From Loripinus fragilis (Eukaryota; Mollusca; Bivalvia; Lucinida; Lucinidae), in NCBI GenBank assembly GCA_964019695.1, contig OZ026515.1:35914994-35978993 (forward strand): a DNA stretch of 64,000 nt, given 5' to 3'. Positions 50,222-61,559 of this stretch are shown here, one piece after another. Position 1 is the stretch's first letter. Each line of letters begins with the position of its first letter. The notes under the pieces were generated by a model that had not been told where the DNA came from, did no database searches, and worked only from the letters and a program-made list of their open reading frames with translations. Made by a program: the position numbers and the translations under genes.

Positions 50222-50306
50222 AGCTGATCTCTGCCCAGACAACATGACTACCATATATTTAGTGACTCTCTTGATTATCGATTTATTATTTCGTTGCCAG
50301 AAAGGT

Positions 50307-50778
50307 TTGGTTCAAACGGTGACATCAATGGTGACAATACGCCCAACTAAGCAGCCATATTAGCTGTTGTAACGACAGCTAATGTGGTTGCTTTGCTGGC
50401 CATCATGAATGTTTTTAAATGTGTTAGGTGACCGACTTGTCAGATTCGACTTTACCATTGCCTGGGAAATCTGATCATCTGATAAGGCCAGCAGTTTATG
50501 ATTGTGGTATTTCCTGATCATACTTACTTACTATTTTTGACAGATCCAGCTTATAATTTTTGTGGATCAGCATGGAAATATGACGGATTAAATTGGTTCA
50601 AACGGTGACATCAATGACGACAAGATGCCCAACTAAGCAGCCATATTAGCTGTTGTAACGACAGCTAATGCGGTTGCTTTGCTGCCCATCATGAATGTTT
50701 TTAAATGTGTTAGCTGACCCACTTGTCAGACTCGACTTTACCATTGCTTTGGAAATCTGATCATCTGATAAGGCCAGC
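50307..50778 (+). repeat. 186-base direct duplication (50307-50492 and 50593-50778)
   Basis: TTGGTTCAAACGGTGACATC through GATCATCTGATAAGGCCAGC occurs twice at offset 286 with only a handful of differences (GGTGACAATACG versus ACGACAAGATG; CTGG versus CTGC). Weaker echoes (GATTGGTTCAAATA) lie near 50058 and 51376, so the pair may belong to a longer diverged series. Confidence 0.85.
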
Positions 50779-51234
50779 TTAGTGCAAATGATGACGCCAT
50801 AACTTTCAGTAGGACCATCGCTGGGACTATCTTGAATTGTACTTTCGTCTCTTGAAACATTGGTCCGATTTGTTTCAGGTCCATCAGGTTGATAGGTTCA
50901 GATTTGATCAAATGCAATATATTCACCATGTATGTTATTGTAAAATTGGCTTCTTCTCTGGTACAGCTCATTGTAGTATGGCCGATGCTTTTTTCTTTGA
51001 TCTTTGCTGATGTTTAAATCAGACACCCTAGAATAATGACGACGGAGGAGCTTAAAACCGTACTCTAACTTCCAATTTTAGTTAACAACGATGTAGGCGG
51101 GAACCTTCTAAATAGCGACAAATTAACCCGTAGGTAAATGTAATATAATTGACAGCTTAGACGGATGCAGGGAAGAGCGAATGTAAATTTCGCCAGGTGT
51201 CAGTAACACGTGTTTATTTGCGCCTGTGCCATAC

Positions 51235-51340
51235 TACAAGCTAAATAAAGGATATTTCCTCGGCTTTCGGTGGGCGACGCCCACCTCGCGGTTTAAACAA
51301 GAAAGCCTCGGAAAAGTATCCTTTATCTATTACTTGGAGT
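51235..51340. repeat. Foldback element of about 105 bases
   Basis: AAATAAAGGATATTTCCTCG plus GCTTTC pairs with GAAAGCCTCGGAAAAGTATC plus CTTTAT. A GC-rich inner hairpin GGTGGGCGACGCCCACC sits at the centre. Confidence 0.8.
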
Positions 51341-51884
51341 GAGCTGTAATTGTGTTAGGAATATTTGATTTCAGATTGGTTCAAATAGTGAGGGCACATC
51401 ATGTAATATGGTGGCAGCTTGAAATCCTAAACCACTTGGTGGATTGAGCTGGACCCTCGAGGCATTTCAGAGATTCAGATGTGTTTCAATACTACCTAAC
51501 ATGACAGCCAATATGGATGTCATAGTGACTATTTAAAAACAAACTAACATATGATGAAATATGTTTAAATGAAAATCGTCCATTACCCACAGTGCTTGTC
51601 CGGGTTTGGTTGAAAACTTGAGAGAAATTTGAAGTTCTTGTCAAGGTTTAGAAAATAAGCTAGGAATCCTCTATGCAAACAAACTAAACAACTTGTGTGC
51701 CTCACAGCATACTTTTTCAACTATATCACTAGACTAACCTAGCATGATTACCTCAAATTACTGTCCTAAAATAGATTAATTGGTAGGTAAATAAAATACT
51801 CTAAATTGAGTCAATTATATTGCATTCAGTTTAATAAAATATATAATTGTTTGTTTTAACCATAATCTACTGACATGCGATACT

Positions 51885-51964
<80 letters not shown>

Positions 51965-51965
51965 G
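51885..51965 (+). repeat. Compound microsatellite (CTA)n(ATA)n
   Basis: About 12 CTA units followed by about 14 AAT/ATA units. Confidence 0.95.
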
Positions 51966-52234
51966 ATAAAAACAAAAAGGCCCATAATTAGTTACTATAT
52001 AATAATATAAAGAATTATTTGTATTGAAGTACTACAATAGAATATAGGGTTCGCCTTGCCAACTGAAGATAAGAAAAAAGATTTATCCAATCACATTTTT
52101 AAAAGCAACTGAATAGTTTTATGTACCAAGTTAACTTTACATCAACCCGAGTAACAATGCAACAGACCTAAGCCATAAATAAATTCAGCAAACTGAAAGT
52201 TCTCAGCATAAATTACCAGTCCATCCAGAGTATA

Positions 52235-52473
52235 TGAGTCGCGGCATGAGATTTCCAACAATTTGACATTTTGACTAGTGTAGACTCGAACGAGCCTCTG
52301 CAGCCTCCTTTAAAGCTTTAAAGCTCCAAAGTGCGTCCAATCTGTAGCTTAACAATCATAAAATACTCAATCGACTAGCAAAGGCTCTGATCAGACTGCG
52401 CGTATGCGCAGGCTGATCTGAGGCTTTGCTAGTCGCACAAACCACATTGTTGGAAATCGCATGCACTGGCTCA
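52235..52473. repeat. MITE family A, copy 4 (239 bases)
   Basis: TGAGTCGCGGCATGAGATTT at the left; CGCATGCACTGGCTCA at the right, flanked by TATA on each side. It has the core hairpin GACTGCGCGTATGCGCAGG and the AAAGCTTTA-type spacer shared by the family. Confidence 0.88.
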
Positions 52474-52510
52474 TATAGAAACGTGCACTGTTTTATGCTT
52501 TGTTAGAACA

Positions 52511-52590
52511 ACATAAGTAAGTAAAGGTGCAAAGATCAGGAATCGATACAATCAAATACCACACCTGACTCAGGATACCAATGTTAAACC
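52511..52590 (-). repeat. Short 3' end of repeat family F (reverse)
   Basis: GTAAGTAAAGGTGCAAAGAT then CAGGAATCGATACAATCAAA and ACCTGACTCAGGATACCAAT, the reverse complement of the family end. Confidence 0.7.
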
Positions 52591-52769
52591 TGACATAGTG
52601 GCCAGAATGGAGTCTTGGTCGCATAAGGATATCATGGACAACGTAGTATTCCCCTCATCCCTTGGCTTCAATCCCCCAACCCAATTAGAAGGGATAGCCC
52701 CCTTGCACTAAAGGGGATGGAGTCTTTATTTTGGTAAGTCAAAGACTTATAGTTACAGAGCAAGCCAAT

Positions 52770-53290
52770 CTTGCTTCAGACTGTAAGCAAAAATGCAAGT
52801 CGTTGGAGGGCTAACCCATTACTTATAGCCGCTTACTATCGCCCATCTGAACATGATCAGGTAAGTGCAGAGGAACTTAAAACATCCCTAGCCCTCATTG
52901 ATCAGTCAAAGTCACATGTACGAATGGGTCCTTGGAGACTTCAACTACCCCAAATTTACATGGGGAGACAACCAAGCTATTAGCAAACAAAACTGTCCAA
53001 GTCCAGACATGTACCAGTATTTTGTTTCTACAATAAATGACAACTGAACACACAAGTGGCAATAATATTCTAGATCTCTTTCTGACAAATATCCCCACAT
53101 TGGTTGATAATGCCAGTGTAGTACCAGTTTTGTCAGCATAATTGATGATTTCAACCCCATTGAAAAATCCCGTCCAAACACCAAGAAACATGTTTCTTGT
53201 CTCAAAACTGTAGACAGGACAGTCAGGGTAGTGCATCTCATAAGGAAAATGGACAGGTATGTACAGACAATGTGATGAAAGCAAATCTCC
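52770..53290 (+). pseudogene. Degenerate LINE endonuclease (APE-type) fragment
   Basis: Reading across frames gives PLLIAAYYRPSEHDQ, a broken GDFNYPKFTWGDN-like stretch and ILDLFLTNIPTLVDN. This is the order seen in the apurinic-type endonuclease domain of non-LTR retrotransposons (YRPP, GDFN and DL..TN motifs). At least one frameshift and several stops are present, so it is inactive. No neighbouring reverse transcriptase was found. Confidence 0.75.
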
Positions 53291-53334
53291 TACACAGGGA
53301 AAATGGACAATTTTAAGTTAGCTTAAAACTGCTT

Positions 53335-53437
53335 AATGGCATCCCTTTTAGTGCTTTTACGCAGGAACTTAAAATTGCGTTGATTTTAAGCACCTATCAG
53401 TCATTGTGTGAAAAGCGCTAAAAAGGGATGCCATAAA
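53335..53437. repeat. Imperfect hairpin, TGGCATCCCTTTTAG arms
   Basis: TAATGGCATCCCTTTTAGTG pairs with GCGCTAAAAAGGGATGCCAT. Downstream to about 53600 the words TTTTTACGC, GCTTTAA and TTAAGTGCTTA recur, and similar words close the window (63940-64000). Confidence 0.6.
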
Positions 53438-55848
53438 GTTTTTACGCGTGCGCGTAATGGTGCTTTAATATGCTTTATAGAACGTTTCAACAATAGTTTT
53501 AAGCTATGCCATAAGCTTTAACGAGCGACTTAAAAGTGCTTAATATAATTTGATATTGCCTTTTTACGCAGACAAATTTAAGGTGCTTAAACGTATGTTT
53601 TACTCTTATGTAGCTATTCTAAAACTAGAAACATTTGAAAATTGTTCACTTATTTCACTTATTTCACTTTCTGACACGTCATCATATGATACTATCTTTG
53701 TATTCAATGTCCGTGTACCTCGCTGGAAGAGTTCTTTACCATAAGTTTTTCAAGATCTAGTATGAAATTTACCTGCGATCATTCCACGCGGGTAAGACCT
53801 TGTGTGACTGTCACTTGTAAGTGGTGAAAAATAAGGGAAAAGTAATGGACGCTAGTTTTAATGAACGTAGTATTTTTTATTCAGAAAACAAGTGTGTGAT
53901 TTATGCACCAAACAATAATACGTTTAAATGAATTAATGATTGTTTTGCGTAATAGAGCAGTTTCGTCTTTTTTTGTTGTGTTTATTATTTAAATTATATT
54001 TCGTTTGTTTATATTTTTCGAAGGCTGATCAGTAGCTAAACGACGAACAAGAGTCGATCGTTGATTCTAAAATAATGAAAGGTGAGTGAAAGGTTAGCTG
54101 GCTGCTTTATTTGGTTTCAATTATACTGTATAAAATGTTGACATTAGTATGGTATAAAATAGTCTTGATTAAATATACAAAAATAATAGATTAAGCCTTT
54201 TGTGTAGAATATTTTTCTCCCTAAGGGTTTACTTGGTACGAGCCTCTCTCTTTGTTTATCTTTATGAAGTTAATGAACAAAAGATTTTGTATTATTAGAA
54301 TACCAGTTCGTGATGGGTAGAACTGTATTAGATGATACTAGCAAAACTAAACAGATACCACTAATTCAAATCCTGCATCTTTCATTCATATTCCAATGTT
54401 TAACGTCAAATATCTCGAATATACATGTATATGCTGGTGCAATAAACAAGTTATTGTATGGTTTTGCATCTATAGAACTGTTCCAGAGAGGTACATGTAC
54501 ATTGTATACAAAAAAGTATCATATGACGACGCGTCAGTGAGAAAAATAACGCCATGCTTTAAACTCGATAAACCACTAGTAGTGTTACAGCGAATCCAGG
54601 GAGAGACCCATACAAACCATTATTAAAGTTTCTTTCAAATTTCTTAATTATCTTCCAATATTCTTTTCAAATTCAATGGTGGGTAGGAAAGTTGACTCTT
54701 AACCTTTGAAAGAACCTTAGAGCTGATTTCATTTATCTTCATTTCAATCTCCATCAGTCATTGGTTTACAAAAAACAAGTGTAATAAGTACTTCACATGT
54801 GACCGTACAAGGAACCTGTTGGTAATTTAAAAAAATGTCCAGGTTCTATTGCGAAGAGATTATGAACATAGATTTTGATTAAGATAAGAGGAAACTACCA
54901 ACAAAATCATTTCTCAAATATTCAAGAAGGTTATCAACCTACCCCTAGCCCAACCAAACTTCATTGTCATATCAACACATTGTGATAAGTTAAAGAAACA
55001 CTTATTAAAATCTTTTCTATGCTTGTCAGTAAACTTTATAATCCTTCAATAATTATGAATGGTAAGTTCGTAGTTTGACAAGAGGTTAGAAGAAACTTTC
55101 ATACTGGTGTGTATGCATCTCTGTCTGGATTTGCTGTAACATACTTTTGACGTCCATAACAACGCTGCGTACATAACGACAAACTTTTACTTTTTTACGC
55201 CAAAAATGAAATTTTAAAGTAATCAATATAATGTCATATGATAAATAGAATCTAACATTCTTGCCTATTTATTATTGAATTTATTAAACGGGTTGCAAAA
55301 CAGCGATGAATTGCGGGACAAACCTCTCATTTTATCGCTTTTCCTCAACTCGTTTAATACATTCAATAAAATATGACCACTCATGTAAAATAGTATTTTT
55401 AAAAAAGCCTGATTCTGCAGTTGATTATACCAGTAGATGTTTTGATCTAAGTAAAGTAAAAGTATGTAAGGGTAAAACAAAGTGTTGAACTATTGCATGT
55501 CAAATCTTGTTGATCGCTAGTGAACGTTCGTGCAGGTACAAATGTACATGTAGAATGAAGATAGGCGGCACGGAGGGTTTTGAAAACGTAAGGGAGGCTT
55601 TATGACCATATTGGGACATGTGAATAGCTAGCCACGTGAAACATGTATAATCGCAGATAAATATCATATGAGAGCACGACAAGTCCTAGGGACTGTGAAC
55701 GTGGAAGGATTGACTTCAGAGAAGTCTAAGAATGCTTTCAAATACATTGCTTCGCAGTTGATGATTGCAAAACTTGGAGTTATACATGTCTTAAATGTTC
55801 AACGTAGACTGGATAAACACTCGCAGATAAAGCGCAGAACTTCAAATC

Positions 55849-56047
55849 TTAACCCTTATTAGCCTAGCGTTCTTTTTGTGGGACATAGGCAAACAGTGCA
55901 TACCCAGATCAGACGCCGCGGAACGGCGTCTGATCAGGGTCTCCACTGTTTGTTTACAGAGTATCCTATTCAATTTTGAATAAAAATGAAAAATACCACC
56001 AAACAACCCTTAAAAACGGGAAATTGCATTAGGCATAAATGGGTTAA
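55849..56047. repeat. MITE family C, copy 2
   Basis: TTAACCC...TAGCCTAGCG at the left and AGGCATAAATGGGTTAA at the right. The perfect core ACAGTG, then GACGCCGCGGAACGGCGTC, lies inside. Confidence 0.85.
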
Positions 56048-56451
56048 TTTGCGAAAATGAAGGTAGGAGCAATTACATGTAGTATGAAAATGAGTGGCCC
56101 GCAGTTTCGAACATGTTCAAAAGCCTGAGACTGTTGTCAAAGATAGCAGGTAGTTTCTCAATGATCTTTGGTCTTCCAACGCGCGTGTATTAATTGACTT
56201 TTCGCTTACTGTAAAGGCGGAAACTTTAATATTCATTTCAGGGCGTGGTTCGGCTATCTCATCTGCTAAGGAAGCGAAATCCGGTTTTATTTATAATTTA
56301 GTAAAGATTAATAAGCTTTTAGGAACGCGCAAACGTGCGTGCATTTCATGAAAATCCTAACCGTATACACACTGAACTCACATCTATTAACCCTCAAAGC
56401 GCATAACCACAAAATGTATGTTTTTGTCGTCCACTAAATATTTGAAGCCTC

Positions 56452-56501
56452 ATAGACAAACAGTGTGGACCCAGATCTGGGTCCACAGTGTTTGCCTCTA
56501 T
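56452..56501. repeat. Minimal AAACAGTG hairpin
   Basis: AGACAAACAGTGTGGACCCA pairs directly with TGGGTCCACAGTGTTTGCC through AGATCTGG. It is the shortest version of the core found inside families C and E. Confidence 0.75.
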
Positions 56502-57100
56502 GCTTATGTTAAGTAGACTTTTTCCGATGGCGTTTTAAGGATTAAATAATGTGTTTTGTGTCTATACTGAGGTAATGGCGCAAGATGATACAGTTACTTT
56601 TGAATAATACCACGTCTCATTTTCAGCGTCTCCTATGTCTGAGGTTGACCAGTCCTAATTACGCATTCATGAACCCATTGTTTCGCATACAACAAAACAA
56701 CAACATAAAACTAGTTCTAGGTAAACTGTCTTAGGGATTTGGTGACAGGGACAAATACGACTTGATCCAACCTACTCAACATATGCTGACAAGGGCCCAA
56801 AATTACAATGCTAAGTTAAGTATTGATATTTCAAAATGTTACATTAAATGTTTAATAAATTGTTAGGATCGATGCAGTACTTATGGTCAAAGATATCATT
56901 GTGATCCACAGAAAAATGAAACTATTTTGATTTTAATAAGTTCGAAGCATTAATTTTCGCGTCCAGAAATCAATACTTAAGTCTTCCTTACAGTGTAACT
57001 TTAGGGAAGCATTGCGATTTTGGGCCTAGAACGCTAATGTGTGAAGGTTGATCTGTACCTTTGTTGTCTAAATGAAGCAAAAGCTGGTATTCTCGTAAAT

Positions 57101-57326
57101 TGGATACCGACGCGAGAAAACCTGTGTTTGACAGTTTGCAAACAACAAAGGCGCAGATCAGCCTCCGCATCCGCGCAATCTGACCAGAGCCTTTGTTATT
57201 TTATCATATCCAGGCTTGCAACCAGCTAAATTTAAATGTCCAGCTAGTCTCTGTAGTTGAGCAAACTGGTTGAAATCTCACTTTATCGGAAACTCCGAAG
57301 ACAGGTTTTATCGCGACGAGGCCCCA
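57101..57326. repeat. MITE family B, copy 3 (reverse orientation)
   Basis: TGGATACCGACGCGAGAAAA plus CCTGTG at the left and GAAGACAGGTTTTATCGCGA plus CGAGGCCC at the right. It lies about 330 bases upstream of the GPCR start. Confidence 0.8.
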
Positions 57327-57659
57327 AGCTAATAAATATAGATAATCAGAAGCGCTATGTGCATATAGACTCCCTGCTCTTGCCAGCGATTTGTTTTCCA
57401 AATATGGCAATTCTTTGATGTGTGATAAAAGGATAGGCGATGGAAATCGAAGACACTGATCAGATAGACTGGTTGTAAAGACTGATTTGTTTAGTAAAAA
57501 TGACATATTTTACTGATGTCATTACACAGATGCTAATTTAAAACGGATAGAATGTTGAAAAAATACTTTAAAAATGGCATTAAAATTTTGTAAGTTTTTT
57601 TACTGAGAAGTTGTCCTTAGTTTTCATTCATATGACGTCAATGAACTGACATTTCAGAA

Positions 57660-58628
57660 ATGGATTACAACGTGACGTACATGGAATACCTGCAATCAGT
57701 GCAAAATTACTTTTATATGTCTTGTATTCCTGTCTTACTGATTTGTGGAACCGCTGGTAACATTATATCCTTTTATGTTTATGTCAGAAAATGGTCCGCT
57801 TTCACCATTCCTTTGCTTTTTCTGTCTTGCTCAGATTTATTGTTCCTTTGGTCGGAAAGCATCCTTAAGGCATGTTGGGCTTATCTTGGAGTAGCATTGG
57901 AAGCAACGACTATTGGTTGCAAGTTATCCGTTTACATGTTTACAGTAACGTTCTATTCATCAACCTGTACCATTGCATTATTTACCATAATGAGGGTATA
58001 TTCGGTTGTTCGAGCTCTACATTTCAAATCGGTTTTCACAACAAAGAGAACCATTTATATCACAAGTACCATTTTTGTTTTAACCTTCGCCCTAAACAGC
58101 CATGTATTTATTGGTCTGGATACAGTGAGCAGTATAAATGGTACCTTGTTATACAGTACCATGGCCTGTGACTTTTCTGACTCGTACGTAGAAATCTACA
58201 TGCAGGTCTGGCTATTATTAGATGTGGTGGTGTCTGTGGCATGTCTTGGGACAATTTTAATAGGAAATGGGATCATTATTATCAGCCTTGTTAGACATGC
58301 GCACGGCAACACACAAAGTGGGATAAATACCAGGGATATAAGTCAACGACTAATTGCTATCGCCGCCGTGTATTTTCTGACTTACGGACCCAGTATAGCA
58401 TACTCTCTATTCGTTTATGGCCAAAAAAGAGAAGTTGGTTCGAGTGATGATTGGTGGAAGATGATGATGCTTGATGTCACAATCTTTCCGTTATTTGTCC
58501 AGTCCGCCTTTGGATTCACGCTCTACGTCTTGTTAGGCAAAGAAATGCGGGATGAGGTTAAGCGTATAATCTTCTGCTACCGGCGAGAAAATAACAGGAG
58601 AGCAATGGTTGCTGAAACAAAAATGTGA
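57660..58628 (+). CDS. Orphan class A (rhodopsin-like) G-protein-coupled receptor, intronless
   Basis: 322 residues with seven hydrophobic segments, at about 18-42, 48-70, 88-111, 130-152, 182-210, 230-253 and 268-292. Class A landmarks: GTAGNIISFYVYV in helix 1 (Asn 34), SCSDLLF in helix 2 (Asp 59), Cys 87 and Cys 170 as the likely extracellular disulfide, and an N-terminal sequon N4-V-T. Departures: the DRY box is M-R-V (Arg 112 kept), helix 6 has YFLTYGP instead of CWxP, and helix 7 has GFTLY in place of NPxxY. A short helix 8 follows (GKEMRDEVKRII). No long intracellular tail. It resembles the peptide/orphan receptor expansions common in lophotrochozoans; no ligand can be named. CATTTCAG just before the start could be a splice acceptor for a 5' untranslated exon. 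Confidence 0.88.
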   Translation: MDYNVTYMEYLQSVQNYFYMSCIPVLLICGTAGNIISFYVYVRKWSAFTIPLLFLSCSDLLFLWSESILKACWAYLGVALEATTIGCKLSVYMFTVTFYSSTCTIALFTIMRVYSVVRALHFKSVFTTKRTIYITSTIFVLTFALNSHVFIGLDTVSSINGTLLYSTMACDFSDSYVEIYMQVWLLLDVVVSVACLGTILIGNGIIIISLVRHAHGNTQSGINTRDISQRLIAIAAVYFLTYGPSIAYSLFVYGQKREVGSSDDWWKMMMLDVTIFPLFVQSAFGFTLYVLLGKEMRDEVKRIIFCYRRENNRRAMVAETKM

Positions 58629-58636
58629 ACCACATA

Positions 58637-58814
58637 GAGTAAAATCTGTCTTAAGCGGCCACTCAAAAGAATACCAAAATTGACTTTTAAGACCGATTAT
58701 CGCTTAATGCAGGTCAAAAGTGCAGGTCGACCTTCATTAAGCTACCATTTGTATTTAAGATCTCTGTTTTGTCCATTTTTAGTGGCCGCTTCAGACAGGT
58801 TGTACTGTACTGTA
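58637..58814. repeat. MITE with TACAGTAAAACCTG-type ends (copy 2 of the family at 3873)
   Basis: AGTAAAATCTGTCTTAAGCG plus GCCACTCAAAAG pairs with TTTTTAGTGGCCGCTTCAGA near the right end; the interior CTTAATGCAGGTCAAA and TTCATTAAGCTACCATTTG matches copy 1. It starts about 10 bases after the GPCR stop codon. Confidence 0.8.
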
Positions 58815-58856
58815 GATGCAGTTAAGAAATCTGGTCGTGAGGTAATAACATTTTCG

Positions 58857-59052
58857 TTTTTCAGCTCTACTGAGCATAGAATAACCACTGCTCATAATCA
58901 CTAAAATGCAGAAAAAATCAAGATCATAATTTTTGCCTTAAATCTCCCTGATGTTGCATTTATCCTGCTTATAAATGTTAAAATGCCAACCACTGTAGGC
59001 ATTTTAACATTGATAATCAGGATTAATTTTATGCTCAGTAGAGTTGAACGTG
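58857..59052. repeat. Foldback MITE of about 195 bases
   Basis: CAGCTCTACTGAGCATAGAA at the left pairs with TTATGCTCAGTAGAGTTGAA at the right. A central hairpin GTTAAAATGCCAACCACTGT / GTAGGCATTTTAAC is nearly perfect. Confidence 0.8.
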
Positions 59053-59395
59053 CAAAAAGGTTTACAACATCGGAACCAGAATGTTTTAACCCTGTTTCAT
59101 ATATGGAATCATTACAGAGTTTTGAAGCACTATTGAAATTTAAGGAAAAGACATAAATGTACTGTGAACTTAGTATAGGTGGCCATAATCCTGACTTTTC
59201 GAAACATTTCAATTCCTGGAGTGATTTTTGGCACCTCATAGGGACCTGCAGTGTTTTCTATTACTAAAACTGTTTTAAGTAAAATAAGTAGTATTGAAGC
59301 GGGTGACCTTCAGGCGCAGGCGGAAGTACTTGTTATGAAACTGGACGGGGCTGTATCACTAGAAGACCAGACCAGTACCTGTTCCCAGACACGAA

Positions 59396-59632
59396 TGAGC
59401 CGCAACAGGAGATTTCCAACAATGTGGTATGTGCAACCAGGAAAGGCTCAGACCAGCCTGCGTATACGCGCAGTCTGATCAGAGCCTTTGCTAGTCGCTT
59501 GCCTATACTATGAGTGTTAAGCTACTAACAAAACAGCATGCAGTATCTGAGCTTTAAAGGAGGCTACTCAGGCTCGCCTAAGTCTACTCTTGCCAAAATG
59601 CCACATTGTTGGAAATCTCATGTCGCGGCTCA
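59396..59632. repeat. MITE family A, copy 5 (reverse orientation)
   Basis: TGAGCCGCAACAGGAGATTT ... CATGTCGCGGCTCA; the core hairpin appears near the left end (GCCTGCGTATACGCGCAGTC), the mirror of copies 1-4. Confidence 0.88.
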
Positions 59633-59693
59633 AATGAGGCTCACTTCCAGACAAATATAAGACGGTCTCATAACCCAACCAACAGTTATTATA

Positions 59694-59931
59694 TGGGCCG
59701 TGACATGTGATTTCCGACAATGTGGCATTTTAACAAGTGTAGACTCAGACGAGCCTCTGCAGCCCCCTTTGAAGCTTAGAAACTCCAAATGGTGTTCAGT
59801 CAGTAGCTTAACACTCATAGAGTATCAAGCAACTAGCATAGGCTCTGATCAGACTGCGCGTATGCGTAGGCTGGTCGGAGCCTTTGCTGGTTGCACATAC
59901 CACATTATTGGAAATCCCATGTCGTGGCTAT
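59694..59931. repeat. MITE family A, copy 6
   Basis: TGGGCCGTGACATGTGATTT ... CCATGTCGTGGCTA. Same orientation as copies 1-4, opposite to copy 5, and only about 60 bases from it. Confidence 0.85.
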
Positions 59932-60351
59932 TATCATCGTTCAAGCATAACATACAAAGCACAACTTTCAAAAAATACAAGTACCTAGCTACTTTGCATT
60001 TGGTAAAATACCTTTAGATAGAATTGGAAACACTTGTACATGTAGTAATCTAAATAATGGTTTATTTAACAACCATCTTCGTGATAATCGCATATGTTGT
60101 TGATGCAATGAAATAGAGGATGGCGAACACTACTTCTTTCATTGAAGGAAATACAGAAACGAGCGTAGTCTATTTTTTTTTAAATAGCTAGATACTTATA
60201 ACTCCCTACCGTCAACTTATTATTAAATGACAAAGACATTGAACAATCAACTTAATATAGTATTATTTAGTGCAGTACACTAATATATATAGAACACAAA
60301 ACGGTTTGATAATACATGAGCGTATTTCCTATTGATAAGAACGTCTAAATA

Positions 60352-60590
60352 TGAGCCTTGACATGAGATTTCCAACAATGTGGTATGTGCGACCAGCAAA
60401 GGCTCAAACCAGCCTGTGCATACGCGCAGTCTGGCCAGAGCCATTGCTAGCCGCTTGAATATTCTATGAGTGTTAAGCTACTGACTGAACATCGTTATGA
60501 GTTCCTAAGCTTAAACGGAGGCTGCACAGGCTTGTCTGAGTCTACACTTGTCAAAATGCCACATTGTTGGAAATCACATGTCACAGCTCA
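60352..60590. repeat. MITE family A, copy 7 (reverse orientation)
   Basis: TGAGCCTTGACATGAGATTT ... CACATGTCACAGCTCA, with the core hairpin near the left end (CCTGTGCATACGCGCAGTC). Confidence 0.88.
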
Positions 60591-60813
60591 TTTATGATTA
60601 TCTCAATACATGTACCCAATACCACTTAGTCCATTTTGTCTTGGGAGCGAGTCTTCTCCTCTGAACTGATGGGGCCCAATAGACTAAGAGAACATGAAAA
60701 TGGAGTATTTGATCATTAGATAAATTTGTTCTTGAACTTTGGGTGCATTTTCTAAGAATTTACTGCTGCCGAACCATATAGAAACGGATACTTTAACCAT
60801 TCTCGATATTAAA

Positions 60814-61052
60814 TGAGCCGTGGCATGTGATTTCCAACAATGTGGCATTTCGACAAGTGTAGACTCAGACAAGCATGTGCAGCCTCCTTTTGAGCTTAGA
60901 ACCTCCAAAAGATGTTTGGTCAGTAGCTTAACACTTATAGTATATTTAAGCGACGAGCAAAGGCTCTGATCAGACTGCGCGTATGCGCAGGCTGATCTGA
61001 GGCTTTGCTGGTTGCACATACCACATTGTTGGAAATCTCATGCACTGGCTCA
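60814..61052. repeat. MITE family A, copy 8
   Basis: TGAGCCGTGGCATGTGATTT ... CATGCACTGGCTCA; 239 bases with a perfect core GACTGCGCGTATGCGCAGG. Confidence 0.88.
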
Positions 61053-61448
61053 AATGCGTTTCCCTAAAGTATGTGGTATTTGGCCAAAGTAAATAGGCTT
61101 TAAAAAATCGTTAAGACGGATCAACTCCTAACAGGGTATATAAGATATAAAAGATATTCAAAAGTGAACAGTTTGATCAGACCATCAATCCGGTTGGTCT
61201 GTGTCAGACTGTTTACCTCTGAATGTCTAGATGCTAAATTATTTTATCAGTTACCTCTCATACATGTATTAACTGCATTGTTACACGATGAACTGATAAA
61301 CGTTGGCTATCTCACGGCATTATCAGGTCATGATGACGTTGCACTTTTAGAATGACGTCGCCAATGACGCTGAATTTGCCACAAAAACGACAAATACGTC
61401 ATAATCTCAAGTTAGAAGAGTGAACCAATGGGTAAACTGATCAATAGA

Positions 61449-61559
61449 ATACCAGGTTCGCGTCTTTTCAGGCGCGGCTTCGAAAACGCATGTTGAATCA
61501 CTCGACTAGCCTCGCGATTCAACAAGCGTTTTCAAAGCCTTGCCTGGTAAACTTGGTAT
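61449..61559. repeat. Foldback element of about 110 bases
   Basis: ATACCAGGTTCGCGTCTTTT plus CAGGC pairs with GCCTGGTAAACTTGGTAT, and CGAAAACGCATGTTGAATC pairs with GATTCAACAAGCGTTTTC. Confidence 0.75.

Larger units (their letters stand above)
47836..57659. other. Intergenic region between the NRF-6-like gene and the GPCR gene
   Basis: No host exon could be supported. The presumed promoter of the NRF-6-like gene lies to the right of 47835, but no TATA box or other element stands out. The interval is dotted with MITEs, palindromes, a duplication, microsatellites and a LINE fragment (each listed separately). Stretches 53600-55850 and 56050-57040 hold nothing I recognise apart from a small hairpin at 56452-56501. 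Confidence 0.5.

Noticed and set aside
57872..58171. 99-codon plus-strand frame within the GPCR gene
   Set aside because: It is an out-of-frame shadow of the receptor, which has seven-helix structure in its own frame.
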